From Pararge aegeria (Eukaryota > Arthropoda > Insecta > Lepidoptera > Nymphalidae), in contig NC_053183.1 in NCBI RefSeq assembly GCF_905163445.1, forward strand, positions 558,001 to 622,000: a DNA stretch of 64,000 nt, read 5' to 3'. Positions 1-13,099 of this stretch are shown in pieces. Every line of letters begins with the position of its first letter. The stretch's first letter is position 1. The translations under genes were made by a program, and so were the position numbers. Below the pieces are notes generated by a model. It did not search any database. It was not told the origin of the DNA and saw only the letters and a program-made list of their open reading frames with translations.

Positions 1-109
1 AGGAGGCAATCTCACGCCTAAGTATCACTTTATTTAGCTCGCGCGCTAAAGCTAAATTAAAAAAAAAACAAAATTCATTTATTTCAAGCTGGCCCAGATT
101 ATAAGCACT

Positions 110-300
110 TTTGTTTGTCTGTCTGTTTGTAGTGGCTCTATCACCGGTTCGGAAGGCAGATTCCACTGACAGAAGAGAAGAGCTGGCAAGAAACTCGGCA
201 GATTGCTCTTATCTAACATCATTTTATAATTTATAGTGAAAAAATTTATAATAAATTTTCTATCTTGTGAGAGATGAGAGCGGAGCCTGCTTTCTGCTTT
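110..300. repeat. Interspersed repeat fragment
   Basis: Contains phrases such as gagctggcaagaaactcggc that I associate with a common lepidopteran LINE-derived repeat. There is no coding frame. Confidence 0.3.
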
Positions 301-514
301 ATATAGTCACCACGATTTATTAAATGTGTTTTGACACATTGTTTAGGTAGGATCAAAATTACTCTGGGAATTAACTGTTATCACGAATAATTATCGCCGG
401 CATTTTTTTCAATCTCATCAGAATCTACTTCTACCGAACCGTTCGAAGATTTTTTGCAAGCAAACACGTGATGTTTCAAGAGCGTGTAAACTGCTAGGTA
501 TTAAAAAAAGTATT

Positions 515-755
515 GAACCCCGAGGCAATGTTCGAGGCCTCCGGATCGCGTGCGTTCATCGACGTGATGCCGAGACCTCCAGCTGTGCAAGTACTGGGAG
601 AACATAAGACAAGAGCGGCGTGCGGGGCGCGCGCGGTTCCGCTCTGCTTCCGCCTTGAGCGACGGCCGCGCCGGCTGCTGATGTCACCGCCACCACTCGC
701 CAGCGCTGCCAATGAACTTGACGGTCAGGCCGCGGCCGCTCCCCGCGCATGAGAA
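515..755. other. GC-rich block, possible exon of unknown strand
   Basis: A 240-bp GC-rich island in AT-rich DNA. The plus strand reads an 80-codon frame containing AMFEASGSRAFIDVMPRPPA; the minus strand reads GLTVKFIGSAGEWWR followed by a GTGACA donor-like site. Both are coding-like and neither has convincing splice sites on both sides. It could be an upstream exon of the gene at 19341-27581, an exon of another gene, or a CpG-rich regulatory patch. Confidence 0.25.
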
Positions 756-819
756 TAAAAAACAAAACATACTTTCTCACCGCCAAAATAATAATGGTTT
801 AACACACGGGGTGCTGATA

Positions 820-1350
820 GGAGCACTAATTCACTTTCCGGGGGCCGAGTTCGAAACCCAGCTGAAAGTAAGTAGTTAAGTAATTAAATGTCACTTGCTT
901 TAACGGTGAAGGAGAACATCGTGAGGAAACCTGCATGCCTGAGAGATAACATTATGTTCTTAAAGGTAAATAAATAAATAAATAAATATACTACGACAAT
1001 ACACACATCGCCACCTAGCCCCAAAGAAAGCGTAGCTTAGGGTTATGGGTACAAAGATGACTGATGAATATTTTTATGAATTATATATACATAAATACTT
1101 AGAAAATACATATAAACACCCAGACACTGAAAAACACTTAATGCTCATCACACAAACATTTTCCAGTTGTGGGAATCGAACCCACGGCCTTGGACTCAGA
1201 AAGCAGGGTCGCTGCCCACTGCGCCAGTCGGCCGTCTAAAGGTGTGTGGAGTCCACCAATCCGCACTGGGCAAGTTGTTGGAGAACGGCCTTAACCCTTT
1301 CTCACTGTGGGAGGATACCCGTGCTCTGTAGTGGGTGGGTAATGTGTTGA
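820..1350 (+). mobile_element. SINE family 2 copy split by a family 1 SINE
   Basis: The left half (about 820-967, with gcatgcctgagag and ggtgaaggagaacatcgtga) and right half (1244-1350, with gtggagtccaccaatccgca) are the two parts of the same element seen whole, inverted, at 25497-25800 and 44757-45035. They are separated by a family 1 SINE flanked by a 7-bp duplication, taaaggt. Confidence 0.75.
968..1236 (-). mobile_element. SINE family 1 (tRNA-derived) inserted in SINE family 2
   Basis: The tRNA-like head lies at the right end on the minus strand with box A (ggcgcagtgggcag) and box B (ggttcgattcc). The 3' end is an (AAAT)n simple repeat. Target duplication taaaggt lies at 961-967 and 1237-1243. 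Confidence 0.85.
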
Positions 1351-2174
1351 TGTGATCACACGGGTTGCAGGATCACAGTTTAAAAGACCGGCCAAACGCT
1401 TCTGTACCGTTACAAAATTGCAAAAAAAAATCCCTTACACAGGCTTAAATGAAAAAAATACGAGAAAGCTCTCCGCATGTAGTTGTCTGTTTTACGACAT
1501 TTTCTAAAGGTTCAATATTGTACATCGAAACTCTACTTGATACTACTCTGTAATATAACATCGCAACAGCGCGCGAACCTAGACTCTACAACGCATCTGT
1601 ACAACATCCGCACACAGTATTCGGTCTCACCGTGTAATGTCACTATTTTTACTGTATATTTAATTTATTCAGTTTTTTAGAACTGTTGCCGGCCGCTTTA
1701 ACAAACGACAACAGAATAAACTCATCTGGGAAAATTTCAAATGTCTCACGGTTCATAAGACCTGGTGACATACAGACAGACAGACAGACGTACATGCGGA
1801 CAGCGGAGTACTAGTTATAGTGTCCTGTTTTATGCTTTGGGTTGCGGAAACCTAAAAAATTGTTCACTAGTTTGATGGCTTTGTTCTCGTGGCTTAGAAA
1901 CTTTATAGTATGACCTTAGTTTGGAAAGGGTAACTCTCAAGTTCGTCTCAGTCGTCACCTGAGCTCATTAGTAACACTAATTACTGCGCAAGTGAGCAAG
2001 CGCACTTTGGCACAATGATGATTCGCCAAGTCGCCACTCGTGCCGTGAACCTGCGGTCTGTTGGCCCACTTTACTTATTTTATTCGCGGGAAATTTCGCA
2101 ATTGTTCGTTTTCTTCATAATACCAATTCCACTGAGGAACTAAACCTTACATATTTAGTCTACTTAAATAAACC

Positions 2175-2605
2175 CCTCCGCACGGCTAACATGGGCAGTA
2201 GACAATTATCTCCCCGCGGATAGGATGTATTTCTTCAGCTTATCGTACAAGGTAAAGTGGCAGGCAGAAGAAGGCCTGGCCGAAGAAGAATATCATGGCT
2301 CAAAAACCTACGACAATGGTTTGGATAGAGCACCAAATCATTATTTAGAGTAGCGGTGTCCAAGGTAGAGATAGCCCTAATGATTGCCAACCTTCGTAAG
2401 GAGACCGCACCCTACGAAGAAGAAGGATAGGATACAAATTTATGTTCTCCCACAGCTTTTTGAACTCTCAGAACACTGGCGCACAAGGGGAAATAATATA
2501 TACTCGTATGTGTAATAATAAACGAGGGTAAACTTCTCCTATTCCATGTTCCCGTGCTTTAGCAGGTGGACACGTTAATTTTTGCCTCCTGCCTGTGCTA
2601 ACCCT
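2175..2605 (+). repeat. Interspersed repeat (family shared with 62045-62260), interrupted
   Basis: Both copies share gcatgggc...agacaattat, cactggcgca, ggaaataata, gctttagcaggt and cctgtgctaaccctgc or near variants. This copy is split by the LINE fragment at 2227-2424. Confidence 0.6.
2227..2424 (+). mobile_element. 5'-truncated LINE insertion with 9-bp target duplication
   Basis: The plus strand reads a reverse transcriptase tail (GRRRPGRRRISWLKNLRQWF, then KVEIALMIANLRK). ggataggat flanks it at 2218-2226 and 2425-2433, a clean target-site duplication. Confidence 0.75.
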
Positions 2606-3999
2606 GCAGATAAAATAAATTCGAGCACCGTGTTCTAAACTTCTTCCAAAATATTGGATTGAAGCTGGCGTTTGGCGACTTTGCGGAAAATTAAGCTTAA
2701 TTTTCTATACTTCGCGAAAAGCAGGAGGATCTGTATGGTGTAATTTATACTTTCTTCAAATCTTATACTTCACACCAAAAAGATCGCATGACGCATGACG
2801 CATGGAAAGCACTTTTGATGCTACATTCGTTACTGAAGCTACAAGATTTTCAAACGCGCCCGCTCTGGGAATAAGTATAAATTGTTTAAGTTACTTTTTT
2901 TCCCCGAAGAATAACAAAATACATCCCGTAATTTTTTCTTTCGAACTGGCGCGGGAGAGTTATTCCGTATTCCCATAACTCTAGCCTCGGCACTGTCTTT
3001 TCTTTATTGAATCAGCAGATTTATTCGCTCGGCCGTCAAATCTAACTGGCAACTAGATGCGCATAAATTTGTTCAACCCGACGGCAGCCGGGCGGGGAAC
3101 GCGACGAGCGAAATGTATTCTTACAGGACAAGTACCTACGTACAAAAGGACAAATTTTTCCCATTTTAGCTACTCCACTTATGTAGCATTCCTGTCTCTA
3201 CAGAGTTATACTCGTATTTCGCTACTAGCCGTATACATAGTTTTCACCCTAATAAACTGCTGCCCTATCAAAAGCCTAAAGCGTATCAAAGCCTTTAGTT
3301 TTAAGTTTGCGAATACAGAAATTACCATTACACCATTTATATAAACACTAGCTGAACCGCGAAATTTCGTCTGTGCCAAATCGGTTATTACAGGTTTTAA
3401 TATCTTAAAAAAGCGAGAACCTTATTGCAGCGCCACCATGTCCAGTTTTATTTGACGCACGCAAACTCGCTCTATATCAATCTAATTAGGATTCCAAAGT
3501 TCGTCTACGACTTCTCTTTACAGTCCGGACTTAATTTTATCAATTTCTTCTCACAATTCTTGTTTATTTAAAAGATACCTAATCATGAGAAGTTTAAATG
3601 TATGACTCGCATTCATTCTAGTTTACTTAATTGGATAACACAGCCGTGATATATTACGAGGCTTTGTTCAAAACAAGAAGCAAAAACATTAATCCTTTTA
3701 CGTAGTCAGCTTATCCTGAAGTGAGTCAGCTACACGCAACGAGAGGCGATCATTTAATTTCCTGTATATACATAAATGATAGTATAAATATTGAATTCTA
3801 ACGAATTTTGTTTAGGTCCTACTTAAAAAAATAAAATGGGGAGCAAATATTTCATTGCTAACTAAAATAATTCACACGGAATGCCAATGGAAACCTCAAC
3901 GACACTAATTATTGTCCCACTGCTAAGACCCTTCTGCTCTCTTATGTTAGAAAGGGTTGACGGGCTCAAGTAAGGCACTGCAATACTTAGCCCACAGCA
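2606..3999. other. No gene seen
   Basis: AT-rich DNA without a convincing exon. The 95-codon frame at 3057-3344 has no coding bias or recognisable motif. A Helitron-terminal-like phrase (actagctgaaccgcgaaatttcgt) lies near 3349. Confidence 0.5.
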
Positions 4000-4570
4000 A
4001 AGTCAAAGTCAAAAATATCTTTATTCAAGGTGGCAGTTTTGATGCGTACATAAGAATTACACGGTAGTGAGATGATCGCGATAACCACATTCGTTAACTT
4101 AAAACTAAAGCTTCAAACGAGGGTTCCAAACGCGTCCTGGTCTAAAACTTAGCCGGGTGTTTTATTTTTTGTTATCACCATCTCACAATGTCATTTAAAA
4201 TTTAGATTTTTTACATTTGCTGGTTAGAGCAATAATTTACACCCAAGCTTTTTTATCGATTACGTAGTCCTTTTTACTATAATAGGACTTTTCTATAAGC
4301 TTACGTTTAATACAAACTTTGAACTTTTTAAGAGACATCTCCAAGATGTCAATTGGTATATTGTAGAATTGTATGCAATTTCCTTTAAACGAATTATGAA
4401 TTTTATGTAACCTAGTATATTGCACTGTAAGTTTATTCTTACTTCTTATGTTTAAATTAATGCAGACACATTTTTTCTTAAATTTATCTCTTTATATTTA
4501 TTTATGGTCTCTCGGGCCCATTTTGTAGATCGAACGAACAGCCCTCTACTGCAGCACGAAAATAGTGCTA
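4000..4570 (-). mobile_element. LINE 3' end (reverse transcriptase C-terminus plus tail)
   Basis: The minus strand ORF at 4425-4237 reads IPIDILEMSLKKFKVCIKRK, then SYYSKKDYVIDKKAWV, the conserved end of jockey/CR1-like reverse transcriptases. It is followed by the tail caaagtcaaaaatatcttta (as on plus) shared with 25911-26100. Confidence 0.8.
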
Positions 4571-6306
4571 ATATCAGCAGCCCAAAGTAAAATTCCAACA
4601 TTTCAGGTGTACCTAAATGAACCCTGGAATGTATGTAATCTTAAGCCAAAATTGCCGACTTGCATATACGTTACAAACGCAGTTGTTTTTTTTCAACATC
4701 AACCTACCTGAAAAAAAGTAAAACTTCATCTCAAACAAAACATGCAAACGGTCCGGGTAGTTAGTAGTTATATACAAAACGTTTTAAAATAACAATACAT
4801 TTTTCGAAACCTAAAGCAAGAGTCGCGATTGAAGTTTATAGTTTGCACAAAATAAATTATGCTCCGAATTAGCTGAAACATGATCCGGAGCACGGAACTC
4901 GTTGATTCATAACAATAATGTGTGTCAAGCTGCAGAGCAATTGCGTGTCGACTGCTCGTCCACAATGCAAAGTTGGCATAGCTGTTCACGCTTGCTGTTG
5001 TCAAACCAGCAAAAACTGTGTACACGCGCGCCTCGGCTACTTTACAAACAATAAATTATAAGAATTGGTTTCTTAAATAATGTTTTTAAAACGCTTCGTA
5101 TAAAGTTGTTTCGTCTTGCAAATGTTGGAGTCGTTTGCAAAGTGAGGTTTGTTTACGTTTCATCTCTTCGAGTTTCGTATTTTCTAGAACAAAGCACCAC
5201 ATCTTTTTATAGGTTTTACCCCTAGGTATAAGTAGCTATCTTTCGTGCTTTGAACACTGACCTCATATGGTTGTCTATAATGTGAATAGTAAATTCTTCC
5301 GTGTTTCAGTCTTCATAAGGATTTTTGAGTTACATCTTTGTGAGCATGTATAAAATGTTAAGTTGTGAGCTCCAGAACTAATACTTTACTAATAGTTCCA
5401 AAACCACTAACGAAAAGAATACTCGGCTATATCTCAGTAGTGACGCATTCAGATGTAACAGCTGTGAGTGTATTTGTATAAACTGCATGTCTAGACGAGT
5501 AAAATGAAAGGTTTCTCTAAATAAAAACCGTATTTGCTGATAAAAACCTTACAAATGTTATAGTAGACCATTCACCAATGTGCCAAAGTCGTGAAGATTT
5601 GTACATGTAGATATATATTGAACACACTACCCGTGTAATTAACAAAATCAACAGTGACAGCCGTGAGCGATTAAGTTACAATAAGTCCCGTGTGGGACTG
5701 TCCTAGGTGATGCACTGACAGTCCTTACAACCTCTCCCTTAATAACTTATAATGCTCACTTGATTGTGAATTTAAGATTCAAGGCATGGTAATCTACTGC
5801 TCAATGATACGACATTCGAGAACATTCATTCGCTTTACCGCCAACCCAATGCAGCCACATAACAACATAGACTAAATTCTCATGAAAGGCCCAATCGCTA
5901 GCTAGCTACCTGCAATCTATAAAAGTATATTAACTAGCCCCTGTGCGATTAAATCCTGTAATTACATTATGGCACATCTTTTTTGCTTCCTCATTTTGGT
6001 AACCTTGTTTAGAAATTTTGAAATGAGTTGAAGTTCTATCGCTGAATCTCGCTAGGCGTATCTACCCTTGTAACGTTTATAGTCACCTCCTAGGAAGTGA
6101 GTTAGTTGTGTGATCTGAAATAATCATCATAAAACACCAAATAAAATAAAGCAATACTTTATTTGCAAGAAACGTCTTAAAAGGGTGGATAACTACGAAT
6201 AAAAACAGGAAGTACATTTTTAGTAACTGAACTGTAATTTTTACATAAACGAATCAGGGTAGAAATTAAGTGACAGCTGGATAACATATCCAAAAGTTTC
6301 CATGAT
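4571..6306. other. No gene seen
   Basis: AT-rich, only short chance frames, no recognised repeat. Confidence 0.5.
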
Positions 6307-6554
6307 TTTGACGGCCGATTGGCGCAGTTTGCAGCGACCCTGCTTTCTGAGTCCAAGGCCGTGGGTTCGATTCCCACAACTGGAAAATGTTTGTGTGATG
6401 AGCATGAATGTTTTTCAGAGTCTGGGTGTTTACATGTATATTCTAAGTATTTATGTAAATTATTCATAAAAATATTCATCAGTCATCTCAGTACCCCTAA
6501 AACAAGCTATGCTTACTTTGGGGCTAGGTGGCGATGTGTGAAAAAAAAAAAAAC
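6307..6554 (+). mobile_element. SINE family 1, complete copy
   Basis: tRNA-like head (gccgattggcgcag, ggttcgattcccacaact), body with gaatgtttttcagagtctgg and ggggctaggtggcgatgtgt, ending in a run of A. Confidence 0.9.
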
Positions 6555-8200
6555 TCGTTAACTCGCTGTGGCAGGAAACGATGATATTAACGCAAATGTG
6601 GGAAATAATATGATGTTTATTTAAAAAGTTGCCATTCGACGCGGTGTTATATCGCGTACGACTGAGTGTCCGCGTTTAAACATTGCTTATATAATAGGTG
6701 TTTATAGCCTCACGTATAATATTATGAGCTTGGGTTCTTTTATTGTGTGAGATTTACATTTTCGTAGAGAACTAAGAATGTATTCATAACAAAAGTTATG
6801 CTCAGATTTGCCATTGTATGTTATTTCCCCAGATATTCAGATTTACATTTTGCTCGAGACCTATCTAGAGGTGTCAGGATATGATTTAGTTTAAAAACTC
6901 TTCCTCATTGTTTACCAAATCTTAAGCATTCAAATACTTTATATAAAAATGTAAGTAGGTGAGAGAAGAATAGTTTAAGACACAGCATCTTTAATCAAAT
7001 TTATAAAGTAATTTTGCTTTGCATAAATACAATTCCTGTATATAAACTCAATGTTTATTTTGCAATTCTCGACACTAACCCATCACCGGACGTTATAGTC
7101 ATCGTGCGATAGCGTTAAATGTTTTCAACAATATATCCTGAATGTTGTTTTCCTTATTTACTTAATATTTTATCCTTGCTGCAGCTGCATTGCAGTTGTC
7201 CATAATATCCTGCATATTTAAATGCATCGTAGAGCTAACTTTAAAGCAGTCCTACTTTTATGTCTGCAATTTTCAAGAAATTACAGAAAAACCCAAATGA
7301 GATGCTAAAGACCTATTAAAGCGTACCTATTTAATTTATTTCGAATGGGCGAAATGCCAAAATCATAAACAAAATGTATTATACATCCGTAACTATACAT
7401 ACCTGTTTTCAACGTTTATCGGTTGGAACCATCGTTGGAAACGTTAAGGTACAAATGAGTAGCATATTAATTATCAAAGTATCTGTCGTAATTGTTATAT
7501 TTTTAAAATTGCCTTCATGAAATTATTAGTGTAACTAAAGTCCTGTTAATTGTGTTACTAACGGGTTAATCTAGATGTTTCCGACCGTTTTGTATACTCC
7601 ATTTGTACTAACGCGGCTTCAAATGTTATATATAGTCAATTAAAATTAGTACTCTTATAAAACTTAACTTTTTGTGATGCTTAAATATGTATCTACCCAC
7701 ATTGTTTTTGTAGTTATAACAAATCTGCTTGTTTTTGCATCCCACATCCAGGGCTTTACAACGATCACTTAAAGCAGTATTATTTTATGTGGTTGAACTT
7801 TCGTTATAGCAAAGCCCCAGGACAAGTTAGGTTTTATTATTGCAGCTCGCAATATTTATAAGGTTATGAGTGACTTGTGCTTTTAATAGTTCTTCGGGAA
7901 CAGCGTACTTTATACAACTTTATTTTCTTTTGATCATTTTATTAATAAAATTTTAAATTGCATATGATGGAGCGCTTCGAGTCTATAATGGAAAAGGACG
8001 CGTTTAATCACGGGAACATTAATAGGCTGTAATGTTTCGTTAACTCGAACAGCGCCCGGTATATCGGCAAATATTTACTTATGAATTAAAATCGATTTAT
8101 GCTCATTACTTATCTTAATTAAGTCACGTAATTTGATGAGCTGGAATTTATTATAATTGGATTCATTATTTGTTTTGATACTAAATATTTAGTACTTTTT
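6555..8200. other. No gene seen
   Basis: AT-rich, no convincing frame or recognised repeat. Confidence 0.5.
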
Positions 8201-8204
8201 TTTT

Positions 8205-8410
8205 ATTCCTCAACAAGTTAGCCCTTGACTGCAATTTCACCTGGTGAGTAAGTAATGATGCACTGTCTGAGACTGCACGGTAGCGGGCTAACCTGTTAGG
8301 GAGTACCTACGGTAGTCATACCCCTAATCGGTTTATACGCGACATCGCACCAGAAAACTTAACGTCACGTCCGTGTCGGTCAGGGCGGTAACTAGCCGCG
8401 GACCAGAGAA
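8205..8410 (+). repeat. Interspersed repeat family 3
   Basis: Contains gttagcccttgactgcaatt, gcgggctaacctgttaggg and cccctaatcggtttatacgc. Related pieces lie at 11400-11500 (+), 12500-12600 (-), 15980-16040 (-), 21730-21900 (+), 45235-45460 (-) and 63850-63890. Confidence 0.6.
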
Positions 8411-8417
8411 AAACACT

Positions 8418-8571
8418 GCAATACACACATCACCATCTAGCCCCAAAGTAAGCGTAGCTTGTGTTATAGGTACTAAGATGACTGATGAATATTTTAATGA
8501 ATAATATACATCGAACCCACGGCCTTGGACTCAGAAAGCAGGGTCGCTGCCCACTGCGCCAATCGGCTGTC
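8418..8571 (-). mobile_element. SINE family 1, internally deleted
   Basis: Both ends of the element are present, but the middle (about 80 bp between the AT-rich body and the box B region) is missing at the junction tatacat/cgaaccc. Confidence 0.8.
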
Positions 8572-8659
8572 TTAACAGTTGCACACTATCAATTCCGTTC
8601 AGAGTATATAAAACAATAAAAGTGAAACAAATGGCAGCGAAACCATTGAAAGTCGACAT

Positions 8660-10002
8660 ACAGGCTTACGTAATTATATTATGAATATGTGTTACCCGCG
8701 GTTGTGCGGATTGGGTCAACGACGCGCAAGGCCAAGAGCCTTGGGTTCTCCCACGCCACTGTACATTATATTATGTCAGCGGCCGCGCATCTCAACGCCC
8801 TTACTTTCTTCCATAAATAAACGACTATCAACAATCACAATTCACATTCTTCTTTTTTCCCATTAACGCCCTAAGTAAGTAAGCAATCAATCAACTTGTT
8901 TTTTGGCAAAGAATTAGTTGTAAGGGCGGAGAGTAACAGAGGCTACTTTTTATCCCAGTTTCTATCTACAGTTCCCACGAGATTTGTAAAAGACCGTCAT
9001 AAACGCAAACGTAGAACGCGGGCAACGGCTAGTATTATATTTGTCACCGTATTGTGTTCCGTACAGCTCACCGGGTCGGTGACTTCTACAATGTGGTACC
9101 ATGGAAAAACAATAACACGGAAAAATGTATCAATTCTGACCGCACCTTAACCTATATTTTGACATACATGATTATATCGATACCTTAACCGTTTACGCAA
9201 CGCACGCTGCAGAAGCTCTCAAAAGGAAAAAACCCCGATTTTGAAATATTTTTCATTGTTGTTATGCTAATATTGGTCTTAGCTTGATGATACATACCCT
9301 ATAGCCTTCCTCGATAAACGGGCTATACAATAATGAAAGAATTTTTCAAATCGGAACTGTAGTTCCTGAGATCATTCCGTTCAAGAAAACAGACAAACAA
9401 ACTCTTCAACTTTTTATGTAATAAGTGTATGATTAGACAGTAGTGAGCTTATACGAGTACATAGGAAATCAATCTGAAACCCGAAGCAGTCCTATTTCAC
9501 TGCAATTTGGCAATGAAATCGTTTTGTTTACACTCTCTTGTCATATTAATCTCTGAAGTTAGGTTACAAGTGGTTAGATAAGATTGTCCGATGTTGCATC
9601 TGATTTGTAATGTATTAAGGATTGGAAAAAAAGTTTTCGACAAATTTTATTCTAATGACTCAACAAAGTTGCGTAAATACTCCAAACAAGACCAGTCTGT
9701 TGTATTATGGCTATACAATATTCACTTTTCCTCACCGCCGACTGATCGAGGCCTGCTAGGATTACAAGGGGTGTGTGTGTGACTTACATTGTACGTTTAT
9801 ACGCAATGTATCAGTCAGACGCTGATTGCGTTTCAGCGGTCAGCGGGTTGTATGACAGGGGGAGGGGGAAACACGACCGCACCCGCCGGCTATTTGCATT
9901 GTGCCATATGAGTATGATCACTATGATCCAAATTATGTTTAAATTAATTAATGTCGTAGTAGCTAATGCAAAAAATATAGCATAATAATTTAGTTTTAAC
10001 GA
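8660..10002. other. Repeat-rich, no gene
   Basis: Includes a degenerate element at about 9160-9420 with ccgtttacgcaacgcacgct and gaagctctcaaaaggaa, phrases found again at 10560-10620 and 63890-64000. The frames at 8681, 8896 and 9591 show no coding signal. Confidence 0.4.
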
Positions 10003-10004
10003 GA

Positions 10005-10505
10005 CTGCTTATCGGCGCGGTGGGCAGCGACCCTGCTTTCTGAGTCTGGCCGTAGGTTCGATTCCCGCAACTGGAAAATGTTTGTGTAATGAACATGAAT
10101 GTTTTTCAGTGTCTGGGTTGGGTGTCTATCCGTATATAGTAAGTAATTATGTACATCCTACTAATATTATAAATTTAAAAGTGTGGATGCTTGTTACTCA
10201 ATCACGCAAAAATTACTGAACGGATTTGGTTATCTTTTATTTAATAGTAGTAAGATTGTTTACGAGCTAAGCCGCGGGCAGACAGCTTTAAAATTTGATA
10301 TGCATGTCATCTGTGATATGGAAAAGGACATGTACTTTCTATACCGAACTCTCAAGTAGTACGATCCCGCGGTACGATTAAAAATTGTTAACGAGCGAAC
10401 ATTTAGACCTTATTCTGTTGGCACCGCAGTCACGGGCAGAAGCTAGTTATTCATAAAAATATTCATAGGTCATCTAGATAGAGCTAGATGGCGATCTGTT
10501 TATTG
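10005..10505 (+). mobile_element. SINE family 1 copy interrupted by a Helitron
   Basis: The head (gcgcggtgggcagcgaccct) and body run to 10155; the remainder resumes at 10448 with ttattcataaaaatattcat. The gap is the Helitron at 10156-10447. Confidence 0.85.
10156..10447 (+). mobile_element. LEP1-like non-autonomous Helitron
   Basis: Starts TCCTACTAATATTATAAA, ends gggcagaagCTAGT, and sits between a host A and T without a target duplication, all as expected of Helitrons. Confidence 0.8.
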
Positions 10506-10524
10506 TCGTAATATATATATAATA

Positions 10525-11160
10525 CTAGCGGTCCCTCGCGACTTCGTTCACGTATAAGTCAACCTTAAAACATTTACGCAGCGCACTCAACAGAAGCTCT
10601 CAAAGGGATGATGGTGCTAAGCTACTATTGGTCTTAGCGTGATATACGCCAATGTCGTCAAGTTAACAAAGCTGTGTTAGAGCATGAATGAATGTCCGTT
10701 CCGGTGCCACTTGGCGCACTTACCGACCATGACATTTGTGAAATTACTGACTTTAAACGGCATCATGTTTGATCATCGAGAGCAAGCATACCTTGTTATA
10801 AAGAAGTGCCGATAATCAAAATATTTTCATAGTAAACTCTGAAAGTAACCAGTTTTCGGTGTGATTATTTCGTATGATTTGCCTTTTATATAACTTTTGC
10901 CCGTGACTTCGTCCACGTTTGTTCAGGATTTTAAAGAATTTCGTAGGAACAGTTGATTTAAACAGACTAAAATTTCCTGGATACGAGCTATACAATGTAA
11001 ATTTTCTCGAGAACCGTTTTGCTGCTTAGCAATTTAAAATAACACTTTTTTTTAACCATCTGGAAACTGTAACTTATTCCACAGGATATTGGGGTCAAAA
11101 ATAGTCTGACAGACAGACAAAAATTAAATAATGTTTTGCGTTCTCAACAAATATTTAAAA
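10525..11160. repeat. Degenerate Helitron-like remnants
   Basis: Phrases actagcggtccctcgcgact (10525) and gcccgtgacttcgtccacgt (about 10898) are typical of inverted 3' ends of lepidopteran Helitrons; the remainder is too decayed to bound. Confidence 0.45.
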
Positions 11161-13099
11161 ATATTAAATGAAGTGCAGAAGTCGTCCAGTTATTTACTAT
11201 TTATTTATACTCTTTATTTCCGAAAAACAAGTAATAAAAAAACGGAAGAAGAATACAAAAAACAAATCCTTTCTTAATGTTCGGTTACGACATAACATAA
11301 ACCTACTGTCAAAAATTCGAGATCCTAATTCCAGCGGTTGTGCTTTGATTATAAGTTAGTCAGGAGTGCGAATATATATAATTGTTTTTATTAAGCTTCA
11401 AGTTAGCCCTTCACGACAATCTTGCCTGGCGGTGAAAGGTTGGAGACAGACTTACCTGTTAGTCGCATCGTACCGGAACACCAAATCGCATCCGCAGTAT
11501 TAGAACATGTATGTCTGACTTACCGATGGAATGGGTAAATCAAAGTAATTTACTTATGACGCACAGTTATATGCTACAAACACACAACCTTAAGATATGA
11601 AGGAAATAATTAAAATACAATTTATATTAAATCGCAGCACATTCTTAAACTCTATCAACTTGATATTACTTCCGCATTGATTAAGTAGGTATTTGGTCAA
11701 TATCTTCAAATAAGTAACAAAGTAACGTGAACGCACTTCATTTGTAATCCGTCAGGGCGGCCGTTTCCCTCGGCACAAATAGGCGTAATCTCCTCATCCT
11801 ACACGCTACGTGATTCGATACCCCGAATCCAACTAGAGAGTTCCGATAGATACCTTTTTTTTTGCTATGTAACTTATTACATGATAAACATATGTGCTAT
11901 ATGACGATTCGGTATTAAACTATCCCAAATAATCAGTTAAATGCAATTGCTTAAAATTAGCAAAAATGATTGTGTGGTTTTATGAAACCACGGTAACAGA
12001 GAATCTTTTTTTCCGACATTTCAAAGTTTTCGGAATAATATTCCGTTATAAAAACCGCTTTATCTATCTTAATTTTATACTTGGAAATACAAAATGGAAA
12101 TGGTAATGGGAAACGATTAAAGTAGACTGGGTATCCAAGTAATATTTTTATTGAACTCTGTATCTTAGAGTACGACAAACATAATTATTATTTAGATGAT
12201 ATACACATATAAAAAAAACTGAAAACAATATTTTATAATCATCATTTTGATCCGTTTTTCAATTATTTTCAATCATTCTATTATCAATATTTTATGGAGC
12301 ACTGGCACTAATGAGTATACACTACACGGTCAGCTGATGCGAACTATAGGCGCCTCTGACGAGCGCCTGTCACTTTATCCCTACTCCGCGGCCAGCCGTC
12401 ACGCGACATGCAACACACAATCGAAAAAGTCTAATCAGTATAATCGTGGCAAGTGTACCTCATAAAGTACCTACGTATCGCAATGAGGTATATGGGTTTT
12501 GATATAACAGTGATATCCCTAACAGGTTAACCGGTTGCTATCTTAGACTGCCTTTTTACTTACCAGCAGGTAATTAAGTCAAGGGCTAACTTTTAGTAGA
12601 TTAAAAAATAAAACAATCATGCTACTATTAGTCCAGAGTCTCTATAAGTATCTGTATTTTGATACTACTACCGCGGCTTTATGAAATTGAGCACATACAT
12701 GATGTTAACTTAATATAGAACTCAACGCTTCTTTAATGACTTGAAAATGAGATCATCCCTAGTATTAGACAAATGGCGTAGAATGCTGATAAAACTTTCA
12801 AACGACTTAATTACGAGAGATCCTTAGATTAACAGGCGGTCTTCAAAGGAGATAGTAACAGTTACGAAGGCCGAGCCTCGGGGGAAATTTATAGTCTTAG
12901 CCTAGTTTAATTTGAAAACGGAAGACTTTCCAGCAGGCAAAGTTTAATATTCTATGTGCACCTATGGCGTTCCGGGCCACTCTACCGAAGCACCAAGCTG
13001 CCAGGCGAGGATGCGAAGCTGGGCTACGAGATTATATCATGACCTGATGATGCAGTGTTATTACACCATTTCTTGTCTGGAAGAGATCGCTATGTAGAT
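11161..13099. other. No gene; fragments of repeat family 3
   Basis: AT-rich with family 3 pieces near 11400-11500 and 12500-12600. The ORFs at 11168, 11957 and 12247 lack coding features. Confidence 0.45.

Noticed and set aside
6311..6385. tRNA-like sequences with box A and box B
   Set aside because: Repeated many times with the same tail, so SINE heads and not tRNA genes.
6177..6561. Overlapping ORFs of 80-100 codons
   Set aside because: They lie in a SINE family 1 copy; the phrase VVGIEPTALDSESR is the translated tRNA-like head.
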